A stretch of DNA of 64,000 bases from Microcoleus sp. EPA2 (GTDB lineage: Bacteria; Cyanobacteriota; Cyanobacteriia; Cyanobacteriales; Microcoleaceae): assembly GCA_020882975.1 (NCBI GenBank), contig JAHRFD010000003.1, forward strand, positions 1 to 64,000. The letters run 5' to 3'. Below, piece by piece: positions 26,931 through 35,677 of the stretch (position 1 is its first letter; each line of letters opens with the position of its first letter). The translations under genes and the position numbers were made by a program. A model generated the notes under the pieces. It saw only the letters and a list, made by a program, of their open reading frames with translations, ran no database searches and was not told where the DNA came from.

Positions 26931-29900
26931 TTATATCTCCTGAAATAAGCCTAAAGAACAAATAATCATCGGTTCCCGTTTTTCTCCATCTTCACTAACT
27001 ATACAAAAACGGTCGTCCATTCTTAATGCTACGACTAATTCTGCTAAAGCCCGATCGCCAATACCGCTTTTTAATTGCCGATTTAACGTGTCAATTGCCG
27101 ACTGGCGCAGGGGATAGCGGTAAATTTCATCAATGGCTTTTGACAATTCCTCGGATGCGAATATTGTACCACGCATGGACTGCGCGTAACTCTTCAAACG
27201 TTCATAAGTTCGGAATCTCGCCCCGGAAGACCGGCCCAATTGTCCGCCCGCATTTGACTCTTCTTCTGCTATCAATTCTGCACCTTTTGTGACCAATTCG
27301 TGATGTTGTTTGTCTCTGGGGATTGCTGGTGTGGATTCGTCGCAGGCGGCAATTTTTAATATGGCTAGTTGCGATTGACTGACGCTGTTTCCAGCGCGAT
27401 CGACCCAAATTAAGGAATCATTTCCCTCGGCGGTTTTCATGTACAATAAAACTCCTTCGGGCTGCAATGGTTCTGGTGTATGATTGCGAGTTGAGTAAAC
27501 TACATTTGGCAGGGATTCAATGGTTTTTTTCAAAGTTGGATTTTTGTCTGTCGCATTTTTCCAAATCTGAAAAGCTTCGGATGTTAAGTCAACTTCGGCA
27601 TCTTCTTCTCCATCTAAAATGCCGGATTTTTCATTGTAAATATCCAGAATGACTTGGGGTGAATCATCTTCAAAAAATGTCTCGTCAGTTCCCACAACTT
27701 CGGCATTCTCTTGTAACCTTCGGCGTAGTCTTTCGCGCAGGTTGATAATCCGCTCTACTCCTTCCTCTGGCAAAAATGAATAGCACAAAATCTGTTCTGC
27801 TTGCTGTCCGATTCTGTCTACTCTTCCGGCCCGCTGAATCAACCGAATGATTGCCCAAGGTAAGTCATAATTAACGATTATCGCACTGTCTTGTAAGTTG
27901 TGACCTTCACTCAGAATATCGGTGGCAATTAAGACGCGCAATTCTTGTTCTGGTGAGATTTTTTCACGCTTACCGTTGCTAGTTGGACTAAACCGAAATG
28001 TGAGTTCGGTGGGGTCTTTTGATTTGCCGGTCACTGATGCAACGCCCGCAATATTTAACTTGGTTAAGTTGTCGGTTAGATAGCGGACTGTATCGGCAAA
28101 TTGAGTAAAAATTAATACTTTCTCGTGGGGGTGAGTTTCTGTCAGCAATCTCACCAAAGCAGCTAATTTTTCATCGGGTTGAGAATGCCAGACGCTGCAA
28201 GTTTGCAATACTTCAATTAAAGAGCGGGCATCTGCTAGTAAATCCCGTTTTAACTTCTTGCTATCAAAAAAGTCGGATTTGAGCCATTTAAATCTGCGCT
28301 GGTAGCGCGTTTGATATTCTTGATAAACTAATTCTGCCCGCTGTTTAAAACTTTTTTCGTCTAACTGCAATTCCGCTTCGATATCTGAAAGCTCCCCCGA
28401 TTCGTCTTCGATTTCTTCGGTATCAAAATTGCTCATCACAACTGCATCAGCATCTTCGTCGCTGTTGCGGGTATCCAATAATTCTGCATCCTGAGTGCCG
28501 ATCGGGATATCGGAGTTTTGGTCGATCGCATATAAGTAGATAAAATTCCGCAGGATGTGCCGCTCGATCGACTGAATAAAGGCACTGCCGCTGCTTTCTA
28601 GCCGTTTAAACAGATTTGTTCGCGAAAATCCCATTAACCGGCGACCCCCACGGAATAGGGCATTTAACTGTCGCTGCTCTGCTTCAGTCGGCTGTTGTTT
28701 GGGTTTTTTGGCGATGTAATTTCCGAGCCCGTAACGGGGCAGATTTAGGGCGTTGATGACTTCGACAATTTCCTCAAAGTCAAGCTGGGAGTTAGTTGTG
28801 GAAGTTTCAGAGGAAAACTTAATGGTTCTGGGAAGGCGCGAGGGAAAATAGGAGCGCGTGCGATCGGCAAATTCTAGATATTTGCGATCGGTTTCTGCAT
28901 GAGTTTTCGCATAATTCTCTTTAATAAACGAGCGAGTTCTCCTCACCATGTAGCGCTTCATCAAGTCTCGCCAATCATCAGGATGTTCGCTCTTTTCAAA
29001 AGCAGCTAAAGAGCGCACGGAACATTGATGCCGCTTCATAAATTCTAACTCTCCTTGACTACCGCCGCCCAATTGATTTAGCAAAGCTTCCGGGCGTAAT
29101 CCTAAATTTTGGTCTTCAGGAACAAACAGTCGCAATTGAGCAGATAAATCTAAATAGGTTTTGTTGTAGGGAGTTGCTGAAAGTAGAATACATTTACTTT
29201 CATTGATGGCAATATATTCTTGAATGGCTCGGTATCGCTTACCTTCGCGGTTTCTGAGGTTGTGACTTTCATCGATTAAGACAACTCGATAGCGGCGCAA
29301 TTCCGGTAATTCTTGCTGCACCCGACTGATGGATAAGACTTTTGCCAGCAGGCGATATTTATCTGCATATTCCTGCCACATTTTGACTAAGTTTTTCGGA
29401 CAAATAATCAGGGTTTCTAAGGAACAATCTTCTTGGAGAATTTTGGCGATCGCCGTACCGACTAAAGTTTTGCCCAAACCTACCACATCGCCAATAATCA
29501 CGCCTCCCCGTTTGGTAATGTGACGGGCTGCTAGCTTAACGGCTTCTTCTTGAAACTGAAATAAACCCACTAAATCGCGGGGAATCTGAAATTCAGCAAT
29601 ACCTGCGATCGCCTCGCGGGACAAATGATAGACAATGTTGAGATAGATGTGATAGGGTGGAATTAGTTCGGTTCTCGCCCAACTGCGATCGAGAATTTCT
29701 GCAAGTTCTTGAGAAATATCAATACAACCGTATTCTTCCCAGCGATCGTCAAACCATTTTTGCAGTTTATTGCAAGCATCAAAATCTAAGATATCAATAT
29801 TCAATTCCCCTTGTTTTGACAGTCCCGATAAAGTCAGGTTGCTGCTGCCCAGAAAACCGACGATCGGACTGTTTGGATCGTGACGGTGAACGAGATATAG

Positions 29901-30323
29901 TTTAGCGTGTAGGGGATAAGCTAAAAATAATTTAACAATGACTTTTCCAGTTTTAATCTGATAGCTTAACCTGCGTAATCCTGCTTCATCCATATCGTTG
30001 GGAGCGCCAATGGTTAACTGTTGGCGAAATTCCTCAGCCATCCGTTTTTTGAGTCGAATAATGGCACTATTGTCAATCCCTCGGTGATGGGAAATTAGAC
30101 TAAAACTAGCATTCAATTCATCGGATGGCAAACTTTGCATTCCCACCAAAAGGCGACAGCAGGCTCCTTGATTTCCCATGTATGCTTCGATTAAATCGCC
30201 AATGCTCCGCCATCCCCGGAGGTTGAAATAGCCAACGCAAAAATCGGCACGATAGGAGAGTTTAATGGTTTCTCGTAATGCTGGTAGCAGAGATAGTTCG
30301 ATGTTGTCAAAAATGCGCGGCAC
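26931..30323 (-). CDS. PLD-domain nuclease / SNF2 helicase fusion
   Basis: A 1130-residue protein. The N-terminal 200 residues form a phospholipase-D-like domain with one HKD-type motif (HAKLYLVHR, about 137-145, then GFLGSSNLTLSG). The rest is a SNF2-family helicase: GDVVGLGKTLVG (Walker A, about 277), VLIDESHNL (motif II), ILLSATPYNKT (motif III), then VLIFTQFADTVRYL, SEGHNLQDS and IQRAGRVDRIGQ (motifs IV-VI). PLD-helicase fusions cut or translocate on DNA in several bacterial defence systems, including DISARM-like ones. It is the upstream gene of an adenine methyltransferase; together they look like a two-gene R-M-like system. A C-terminal tail of about 260 residues is unrecognised. Confidence 0.87.
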   Translation of the reverse strand: MPRIFDNIELSLLPALRETIKLSYRADFCVGYFNLRGWRSIGDLIEAYMGNQGACCRLLVGMQSLPSDELNASFSLISHHRGIDNSAIIRLKKRMAEEFRQQLTIGAPNDMDEAGLRRLSYQIKTGKVIVKLFLAYPLHAKLYLVHRHDPNSPIVGFLGSSNLTLSGLSKQGELNIDILDFDACNKLQKWFDDRWEEYGCIDISQELAEILDRSWARTELIPPYHIYLNIVYHLSREAIAGIAEFQIPRDLVGLFQFQEEAVKLAARHITKRGGVIIGDVVGLGKTLVGTAIAKILQEDCSLETLIICPKNLVKMWQEYADKYRLLAKVLSISRVQQELPELRRYRVVLIDESHNLRNREGKRYRAIQEYIAINESKCILLSATPYNKTYLDLSAQLRLFVPEDQNLGLRPEALLNQLGGGSQGELEFMKRHQCSVRSLAAFEKSEHPDDWRDLMKRYMVRRTRSFIKENYAKTHAETDRKYLEFADRTRSYFPSRLPRTIKFSSETSTTNSQLDFEEIVEVINALNLPRYGLGNYIAKKPKQQPTEAEQRQLNALFRGGRRLMGFSRTNLFKRLESSGSAFIQSIERHILRNFIYLYAIDQNSDIPIGTQDAELLDTRNSDEDADAVVMSNFDTEEIEDESGELSDIEAELQLDEKSFKQRAELVYQEYQTRYQRRFKWLKSDFFDSKKLKRDLLADARSLIEVLQTCSVWHSQPDEKLAALVRLLTETHPHEKVLIFTQFADTVRYLTDNLTKLNIAGVASVTGKSKDPTELTFRFSPTSNGKREKISPEQELRVLIATDILSEGHNLQDSAIIVNYDLPWAIIRLIQRAGRVDRIGQQAEQILCYSFLPEEGVERIINLRERLRRRLQENAEVVGTDETFFEDDSPQVILDIYNEKSGILDGEEDAEVDLTSEAFQIWKNATDKNPTLKKTIESLPNVVYSTRNHTPEPLQPEGVLLYMKTAEGNDSLIWVDRAGNSVSQSQLAILKIAACDESTPAIPRDKQHHELVTKGAELIAEEESNAGGQLGRSSGARFRTYERLKSYAQSMRGTIFASEELSKAIDEIYRYPLRQSAIDTLNRQLKSGIGDRALAELVVALRMDDRFCIVSEDGEKREPMIICSLGLFQEI

Positions 30324-30374
30324 TTGGTTTCCTCTGTGATGATTATTAGATACCCGACTTCTTTAAGACTTACG

Positions 30375-30444
30375 AAAAAAACCCGGTTTCTTCCAAAAAT
30401 TGTTGATTATTTATACAAATATTCACGCAGGAACCGGGTTTTTT
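30375..30444. repeat. AAACCCGGTTTC palindromic element upstream of helicase
   Basis: AAAAAACCCGGTTTCTT (30375-30392) and GGAACCGGGTTTTTTG (30430-30444) are nearly complementary around about 38 bases. It lies between the Uma2 gene and the helicase start, the same family as 26851-26914 and 39063-39128. Confidence 0.7.
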
Positions 30445-30481
30445 GCCACCGCGCCCTTCCCAAATTGAGATGCACTCCTAT

Positions 30482-31294
30482 TTACAATTGCGGTTCAATT
30501 CCAGCCGATCGCAATTGAGCGCGTAATTGCTCTAATTCGTCTTCGGCGCGATCGGCTCTTTGCCGCTCTTGTTCTGCTCTTTCCTGTTCGCGATCGGCTC
30601 TTTGCTGTTCTTGTTGGGCTCTTTCAGCCCCCGATAGCAACAGATTCCCTTGACTGTCCCACCAGCGCAGCCAAGGTAACTCAGCATTTTGATAAGTACC
30701 TTGCCAAATTCCCAATTCCACTCCCAACTGTGGAATCGGATAATGAGCGCGATCGTTTGCGGCAACTAATTCATACCTATTTTGAATCAGACTGTAGACT
30801 TCAACGCTAGCTTTCCTAACTTCATAAATCCCATAAAATGCCGGACGGATCGCATTTTCATAAACCCAGAATTTTCCTGGTTTAGTTTCCTGTTTGTCGG
30901 TACGCAATAAAGGTGTTCTGTCCCGTTCTTCCGTCCCATTGCCCGATACAAACTCTAGCACAATCAACGGTGCTACAAACTCTTGCCACATCACATAAGA
31001 ACGGCGCAATTGACCGTCTAGTGTTGGCGGGACATTGGGCACGTAGAACCAGTCAGGCGCTTCTGCACCGCGTTCCAGCGGCTCAGTTAATCGCCAATAA
31101 ATGCCACTATCTTGACCGATGCAATAGTTACCGTCAGCGTGAATTCTTTCTAAAATGGGAGTAATTGAATCGGTTAGTAAGATGCTTTGGGGATGTTCTT
31201 GAAATTTTTTCACAAAAGTACCGTCAGATTCGGGTAGTTGAGTGTGGTCTGGCCAGCCAGTGGGGTTGTTTTCTACATCTAGAGTGAATTTCAT
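30482..31294 (-). CDS. Uma2-family putative nuclease with C-terminal coiled coil
   Basis: A 270-residue Uma2 protein of the larger subclass: WYWLTEPL-type segment (IYWRLTEPLERGAEAPDWFY), LIVLEFVSGNGTEE as the catalytic strand, GKFWVYENAIRPAFYGIY, and WLRWWDSQGNLL. The C-terminal 50 residues are a heptad coiled coil of repeated QERAEQERQRADRAE blocks, usual for this subclass and probably for oligomerisation. Predicted PD-(D/E)XK nuclease; function unknown. It is upstream of the helicase on the same strand but separated by a palindromic element, so membership of that operon is uncertain. Confidence 0.88.
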   Translation of the reverse strand: MKFTLDVENNPTGWPDHTQLPESDGTFVKKFQEHPQSILLTDSITPILERIHADGNYCIGQDSGIYWRLTEPLERGAEAPDWFYVPNVPPTLDGQLRRSYVMWQEFVAPLIVLEFVSGNGTEERDRTPLLRTDKQETKPGKFWVYENAIRPAFYGIYEVRKASVEVYSLIQNRYELVAANDRAHYPIPQLGVELGIWQGTYQNAELPWLRWWDSQGNLLLSGAERAQQEQQRADREQERAEQERQRADRAEDELEQLRAQLRSAGIEPQL

Positions 31295-31614
31295 AGTTTT
31301 ATTGTGATTGTAGACTTTGTATTCTTCTGAAATAACTTTTAATTTTGAGTATAGAACTGATTTTAATATTTATTTGATACTGGTCATTATAATTAATTCC
31401 TTAATTTGCTCTCCATTCTAATCAATGTGCTTCTCGGTTGCTGCGCCAAAGCCCATCGAACCAAGGGCGATCGCACCCAACCAACCCCAGCCGCTAGCCC
31501 CAAGTGAGGCAATCCCCCCGCAGCCCCCGCTTCTCGACGCGGTACAATAAATGCAATCATATCTACGCTTATATTGAAAAAGCTAAACACAACGCCACAG
31601 GAGACAACAGACGC
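31295..31614. other. Intergenic leader of dnaK3
   Basis: 320 bases between divergent Uma2 and dnaK3. The first half is AT-rich; a TACAAT at 31543 could be a -10 box, but no good -35 is seen. The dnaK frame is open upstream from 31504, but that stretch (GC-rich, no homology) is not part of the protein. Confidence 0.45.
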
Positions 31615-33729
31615 ATGGGTAAAGTAGTTGGCATTGACCTCGGAACAACAAACTCAGTAGTAGCCGTCATGGAAGGTGGCAAACCGGTTGTGATTGCCAA
31701 TGCAGAAGGGATGCGGACAACTCCCTCGGTAGTTGCTTTCACCAAGGAAGGAGAACGGCTTGTCGGACAGATGGCCAGACGCCAAACAGTTTTGAATCCC
31801 CAAAACACCTTTTACGCAGTCAAACGGTACATCGGACGCAAATACACCGAACTGACTCCAGAAGCAAAGCGCGTCCCTTACACAACTCGCCGCGACGACA
31901 ACGGGAACATCAAAATCAAGTGTCCCCGGATGAAAAAAGATTTCGCCCCAGAGGAAATTTCGGCGATGGTATTGCGGAAGTTGGCCGATGAAGCCAGCCG
32001 CTATCTGGGACAAGAGGTGACGGGGGCTGTAATTACTGTTCCTGCTTATTTCAACGACTCTCAGCGACAGGCGACACGAGATGCGGGACGAATTGCCGGA
32101 CTTGATGTCAAACGGATTTTAAATGAGCCCACAGCGGCTTCTTTGGCTTACGGTTTGGAACGGCGAGAAAGTCAAACTATTTTAGTGTTTGATTTGGGAG
32201 GTGGCACTTTTGATGTGTCGATTTTAGATGTCGGAGATGGAGTATTTGAAGTTAAAGCAACTAGCGGCGATACTCAATTGGGAGGCAATGATTTTGACTC
32301 CAAAATTGTCGATTGGTTGGCCGAACAATTCTTAGAAAAAGAAGGCATCGATTTGCGGAAAAATCGCCAAGCTTTGCAGCGCCTGATCGAAGCAGCAGAA
32401 AAAGCAAAAATAGAGCTGTCGGGAGTGGGTGCTACAGACATTAATTTGCCTTTTATTGATGCCAATGAAGATGGCCCTTTGCATCTGGAAACGAGGCTGA
32501 CTCGCGGTCAATTTGAGGGGCTGTGCGGTGATTTGGTGCAGCGGCTGCGCCGTCCGGTAAAACAAGCTTTGGCTGATGCCAATTTGAGTCCTTCTCGCAT
32601 TGATGAAATTGTGTTAGTTGGTGGTTCGACTCGCATTCCTTTGGTTCAGCAAGTTGTTCGCAGTTTGATTGATAAAGAACCAAATCAAAATGTCAATCCC
32701 GATGAAGTTGTCGCCGTGGGTGCGGCAATTCAGGCAGGAATTTTGGGTGGCGATGTCCGGGATGTGCTGCTGTTGGATGTCACTCCCCTGTCCCTGGGCT
32801 TGGAAACCATCGGCGGGGTGATGAAAAAATTGATTCCTCGCAATACTACTATTCCAGTCAGGCGATCGGATATTTTTTCCACTGCTGAAAACAACCAAAC
32901 TGTCGTGGAAATTCACATCATCCAAGGCGAACGGGAATTAGGCCGAGATAATAAGTCTTTGGGACGGTTTAAACTAACGGGAGTTCCACCGGCACCGCGA
33001 GGGATTCCGCAGATACAAGTAGCTTTTGATATTGATGCTAACGGGATGCTGTTGGTGACAGCCTTGGACAAAACTACTGGCCGGGAACAAAGTATTACTG
33101 TGCAAGGTGCTTCGACCCTTTCTCAGCAGGAAGTGAATCAAATGATTCGCGATGCTGAACAGTTTGCTCAAGCTGATAAGTTGCAGCGGGAAAGGGTGGA
33201 AAAACGCAATCGCGCTGAGGCTTTAGCTTATCAGGCCGAGCGACAGTTGCGGGAAGTTGCCCTCGATCGCGGAATGCAGTTTGCTCAAAGAAGCCGCCAA
33301 CGCATAGAAACTTTAATTCGAGAATTACGAGACAGTTTGGAACGCAATGATGAGCGCGGAGTTGACCAAGTTGGTTCAGATTTGCAGGATGCTCTTTATG
33401 ATTTGAGCCGGGAAGTTTCAGCTTTTGCTGACGATGATGACGATGATGATTTCTTTGAGTCGGTGAAGCGTACTTTTTCCGGCGAGGGTACCAAGCGGCG
33501 CAGCGATGACAGCAGCTATTATCAGAATGCTAAGCCCTATCGGCGATCGACTGTCGATCCAATTCCCGACCGACCCTACGACCGACCCTACGATCGCCCC
33601 TACGACCAACCCTACGACCGACCCTACGACCGCGATCGCATGGGCGATCGTAGAAGTAATGCTAATCGCCCAACTCGCCCTTATCAAAATCAAAGTGACG
33701 ATTGGGATGATGACGACGATTGGCTGTAA
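31615..33729 (+). CDS. dnaK3: Hsp70 chaperone DnaK3-type
   Basis: A 704-residue Hsp70. [22 protein letters not shown] starts the ATPase domain; phosphate loops and adenosine motifs ([34 protein letters not shown]) are intact. The substrate-binding domain follows, then an acidic, repetitive tail with five RPYD-type repeats and a DDWDDDDDW end. The tail and adjacency to a zinc-less J-protein gene match cyanobacterial DnaK3, which is thylakoid-associated and essential in species tested. ATG 31615 is chosen: AGGAGAC precedes it and homology begins there. The short YDRP repeats are encoded by repeated CCCTACGACCG blocks. Confidence 0.92.
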   Translation: MGKVVGIDLGTTNSVVAVMEGGKPVVIANAEGMRTTPSVVAFTKEGERLVGQMARRQTVLNPQNTFYAVKRYIGRKYTELTPEAKRVPYTTRRDDNGNIKIKCPRMKKDFAPEEISAMVLRKLADEASRYLGQEVTGAVITVPAYFNDSQRQATRDAGRIAGLDVKRILNEPTAASLAYGLERRESQTILVFDLGGGTFDVSILDVGDGVFEVKATSGDTQLGGNDFDSKIVDWLAEQFLEKEGIDLRKNRQALQRLIEAAEKAKIELSGVGATDINLPFIDANEDGPLHLETRLTRGQFEGLCGDLVQRLRRPVKQALADANLSPSRIDEIVLVGGSTRIPLVQQVVRSLIDKEPNQNVNPDEVVAVGAAIQAGILGGDVRDVLLLDVTPLSLGLETIGGVMKKLIPRNTTIPVRRSDIFSTAENNQTVVEIHIIQGERELGRDNKSLGRFKLTGVPPAPRGIPQIQVAFDIDANGMLLVTALDKTTGREQSITVQGASTLSQQEVNQMIRDAEQFAQADKLQRERVEKRNRAEALAYQAERQLREVALDRGMQFAQRSRQRIETLIRELRDSLERNDERGVDQVGSDLQDALYDLSREVSAFADDDDDDDFFESVKRTFSGEGTKRRSDDSSYYQNAKPYRRSTVDPIPDRPYDRPYDRPYDQPYDRPYDRDRMGDRRSNANRPTRPYQNQSDDWDDDDDWL

Positions 33730-33731
33730 TT

Positions 33732-33799
33732 GAAGGAAGAAGGAAGAGGGAAGAAGGAAGAAGGAAGAAGGAAGAAGGAAGAAGGAAGAAGGAAGAAGC
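33732..33799 (+). repeat. Heptanucleotide GGAAGAA tandem array
   Basis: About nine tandem GGAAGAA-type heptamers directly after dnaK3. Its reverse-complement array lies at 34301-34350. Short tandemly repeated heptanucleotides (STRR) are known from filamentous cyanobacteria. Confidence 0.9.
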
Positions 33800-33946
33800 A
33801 GATTTTCCGCAAACAATATCTGATGGCTTTTTTCTAACTTCTTCTAGATTTCTTTTTTCTCTCCTCTCTCCTCCCTCCTCCACTACACTAGACTTCTTTG
33901 AAATAGATAGAGATTACTATAGTAAGCAAGGAGAAAATCATGTTGT

Positions 33947-34297
33947 ATGACCCATAGAGAACAATACATCTGGCAGCGGGGTATTTATCTTTGTCAACTT
34001 GGCTACGAATTAACGAAATCATTTCATTCATCTGAACTTTATGGTATTACCAGTCAAATCCGTCGTGCATCTGTATCAGTACCAGCTACCATTGCTGAGG
34101 GATATGGACGTGTTACCAGACAAGAATATATTAGATATTTGCGAATAGCACTAGGTTCGCTCAGAGAACTGGATACTCATCTAGTCATTTCTGAGAGAGT
34201 CGGGTTAGCAGCACCAGAGAAAATTTCACCCGTTATTAAAGAAGTAGATGAACTAACACGATTAATTGTCAGTACAATTAACAAACTACAAGACTAA
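33947..34297 (+). CDS. Four-helix bundle protein (S23/TIGR02436 family)
   Basis: A 116-residue all-helical protein. [21 protein letters not shown]... [41 protein letters not shown] is the typical family pattern; IAEGYGR and [10 protein letters not shown] are its most conserved parts. Family members were first found in intervening sequences of 23S rRNA genes and form pentamers; their role is unknown, some may be mobile. It lies between dnaK3 and dnaJ and is flanked by oppositely oriented heptamer arrays, so the gene looks inserted into a chaperone operon. Confidence 0.88.
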   Translation: MTHREQYIWQRGIYLCQLGYELTKSFHSSELYGITSQIRRASVSVPATIAEGYGRVTRQEYIRYLRIALGSLRELDTHLVISERVGLAAPEKISPVIKEVDELTRLIVSTINKLQD

Positions 34298-34300
34298 AAC

Positions 34301-34350
34301 TCCTTCTTCCTTCTTCCTTCTTCCTTCTTCCTTCTTCCTTCTTCCTTCTC
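34301..34350 (-). repeat. Heptanucleotide TTCTTCC tandem array
   Basis: Seven tandem TTCTTCC-type heptamers between the four-helix-bundle stop and the dnaJ start. It is complementary to the array at 33732-33799, so transcripts across the region could fold into a long stem. Confidence 0.9.
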
Positions 34351-34355
34351 AAACT

Positions 34356-35417
34356 ATGCAGAACTTTCGCAATTACTATCAAATTCTGGGAGTACCCAGA
34401 GATGCTTCCGCCGATGAAATCAAAAAAGCCTATCGACGGCTGGCGAGACAGTTACACCCTGACGTCAATCCAGGGGACAAATCTGCTGAAGATAGGTTTA
34501 AGGATATTAATGAAGCCTATGATATTCTTTCAGATATCGATAAGCGCGCTCAATACGATCAGTTTAGTAAATTTTGGAAGCAAAAAGGCTTTCAAAGCAA
34601 ACAAGGCGTGCGACTTCCCAATTTTTCAACTTGGGGAAACAGTAAAGCTAGCAGCAGAAAAACTGCCGATAATGTCGATTTTAGCGACTACTCAGATTTT
34701 AATAAATTTTTCGACCAAGTGCTCGGAAGACGCCGGGAAGTGAGGATGGGCACAGCGAATGATGCACAGCGAGTTAGTTCCCCGGAACCGTGGAGTACGG
34801 CTTCTAAGAAAACGAGTTATGTGGCTAATTCTAGGGAGCCTAGAAGAGATATGGAGGAGCGGGAAATTAGAAGGGAAGTTAGAGAAACAGTAGAGCGAGA
34901 AATTAGAAGAGATATTGAGGCCACGCTGACTTTGAGTTTGGAAAAAGCCTATGCTGGAGGCCTAGAGCGAATTCCTTTAGAAGACGGGCGGACAATCGAA
35001 GTAAATCTGCCTGCTGCCATGGTATCTGGCCAGCGAATTCGATTGCGAAATCAAGGCATTGGCGGCGGGGATTTGTATTTGAAAATTACAATTTCTCCCC
35101 ATCCATTCTTTCGCTTAGAAATGTCGGATATTTGCTGTGAATTGCCACTGACTCCTAGCGAAGCGGTGCTGGGTGGAGAGGTGGAAGTACCCACGCTCGA
35201 TGGTAGGGTGAAAATGAAATTGCCTCCTGGAGTTCCTTCGTCCAAGCGGTTGCGGCTGGCGGGAAAGGGCTATCCGACAGGAAATGGCGATCGGGGCGAT
35301 CAATTGGTAGAAATCTTGGTATTAATTCCCAAGGAAATTAGCGAGGAAGAACGAGAATTGTACCAGAAATTGCGAGAGGTTGAGTCTTTTAAACCACGTC
35401 AAGATTTATCTGTATAA
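34356..35417 (+). CDS. dnaJ: DnaJ-class (CbpA-like, type II) co-chaperone
   Basis: A 353-residue J-protein. The J domain is residues 1-70 ([23 protein letters not shown] in [12 protein letters not shown]), a glycine-poor linker follows, and the C-terminal client-binding domain ([20 protein letters not shown]... [20 protein letters not shown]) fits the CbpA/type II class without zinc fingers. It should stimulate the ATPase of the neighbouring DnaK3. The frame is open 30 codons upstream through the heptamer array, giving [14 protein letters not shown]; that stretch is repeat translation and the ATG at 34356 is the real start. A linker segment has many alternating Arg/Glu residues ([14 protein letters not shown]). 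Confidence 0.92.
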   Translation: MQNFRNYYQILGVPRDASADEIKKAYRRLARQLHPDVNPGDKSAEDRFKDINEAYDILSDIDKRAQYDQFSKFWKQKGFQSKQGVRLPNFSTWGNSKASSRKTADNVDFSDYSDFNKFFDQVLGRRREVRMGTANDAQRVSSPEPWSTASKKTSYVANSREPRRDMEEREIRREVRETVEREIRRDIEATLTLSLEKAYAGGLERIPLEDGRTIEVNLPAAMVSGQRIRLRNQGIGGGDLYLKITISPHPFFRLEMSDICCELPLTPSEAVLGGEVEVPTLDGRVKMKLPPGVPSSKRLRLAGKGYPTGNGDRGDQLVEILVLIPKEISEEERELYQKLREVESFKPRQDLSV

Positions 35418-35434
35418 TAGAGTTAAATGGTACT

Positions 35435-35459
35435 CCTTACTAGGCTCTACCTAGTAAGG
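35435..35459. repeat. Perfect 10-bp hairpin after dnaJ
   Basis: CCTTACTAGG (35435-35444) and CCTAGTAAGG (35450-35459) around CTCTA. It is directly followed by a second hairpin that has the T run of a terminator. Confidence 0.7.
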
Positions 35460-35465
35460 AAAATT

Positions 35466-35488
35466 AGGAGGATAAGCCTCCTGTTTTT
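35466..35488 (+). terminator. Probable terminator of dnaJ
   Basis: AGGAGG (35466) and CCTCCT (35477-35482) around ATAAG, followed by GTTTTT. It starts 48 bases after the dnaJ stop. The rest of the 260-base gap to the dynamin gene shows no clear feature. Confidence 0.7.
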
Positions 35489-35677
35489 CTGATAGCTTGC
35501 GATGGCGAGCAAGAGTGACATTAGTTCCCAGGAAGAGCATGGAAGTTAAACCAGTTAAGAGGCGATACTTTCAGCAACCCTGGATAATATAAGTGAAATT
35601 ACTGTTGTGACAAACTCTGAACTAGCTGATAATTAACACTAAGATAATTATGAGATAATCAGGATCGTTCGGCCACC

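Noticed and set aside
23113-30323. A full DISARM or BREX system
   Set aside because: Only a methyltransferase and a PLD-helicase are present; no drmA, drmB, pglZ or brxC-like genes lie in the window.
33418-33883. Minus-strand frames rich in [14 protein letters not shown]
   Set aside because: These are translations of the heptamer array and the dnaK3 tail, not genes.
34266-34355. Thirty-codon N-terminal extension of dnaJ
   Set aside because: It translates the heptamer array; homology to J domains starts at 34356.
35489-35677. Possible small RNA or tRNA-like sequence before the dynamin gene
   Set aside because: No cloverleaf, T-loop or conserved RNA motif could be identified; only the two hairpins after dnaJ are clear.
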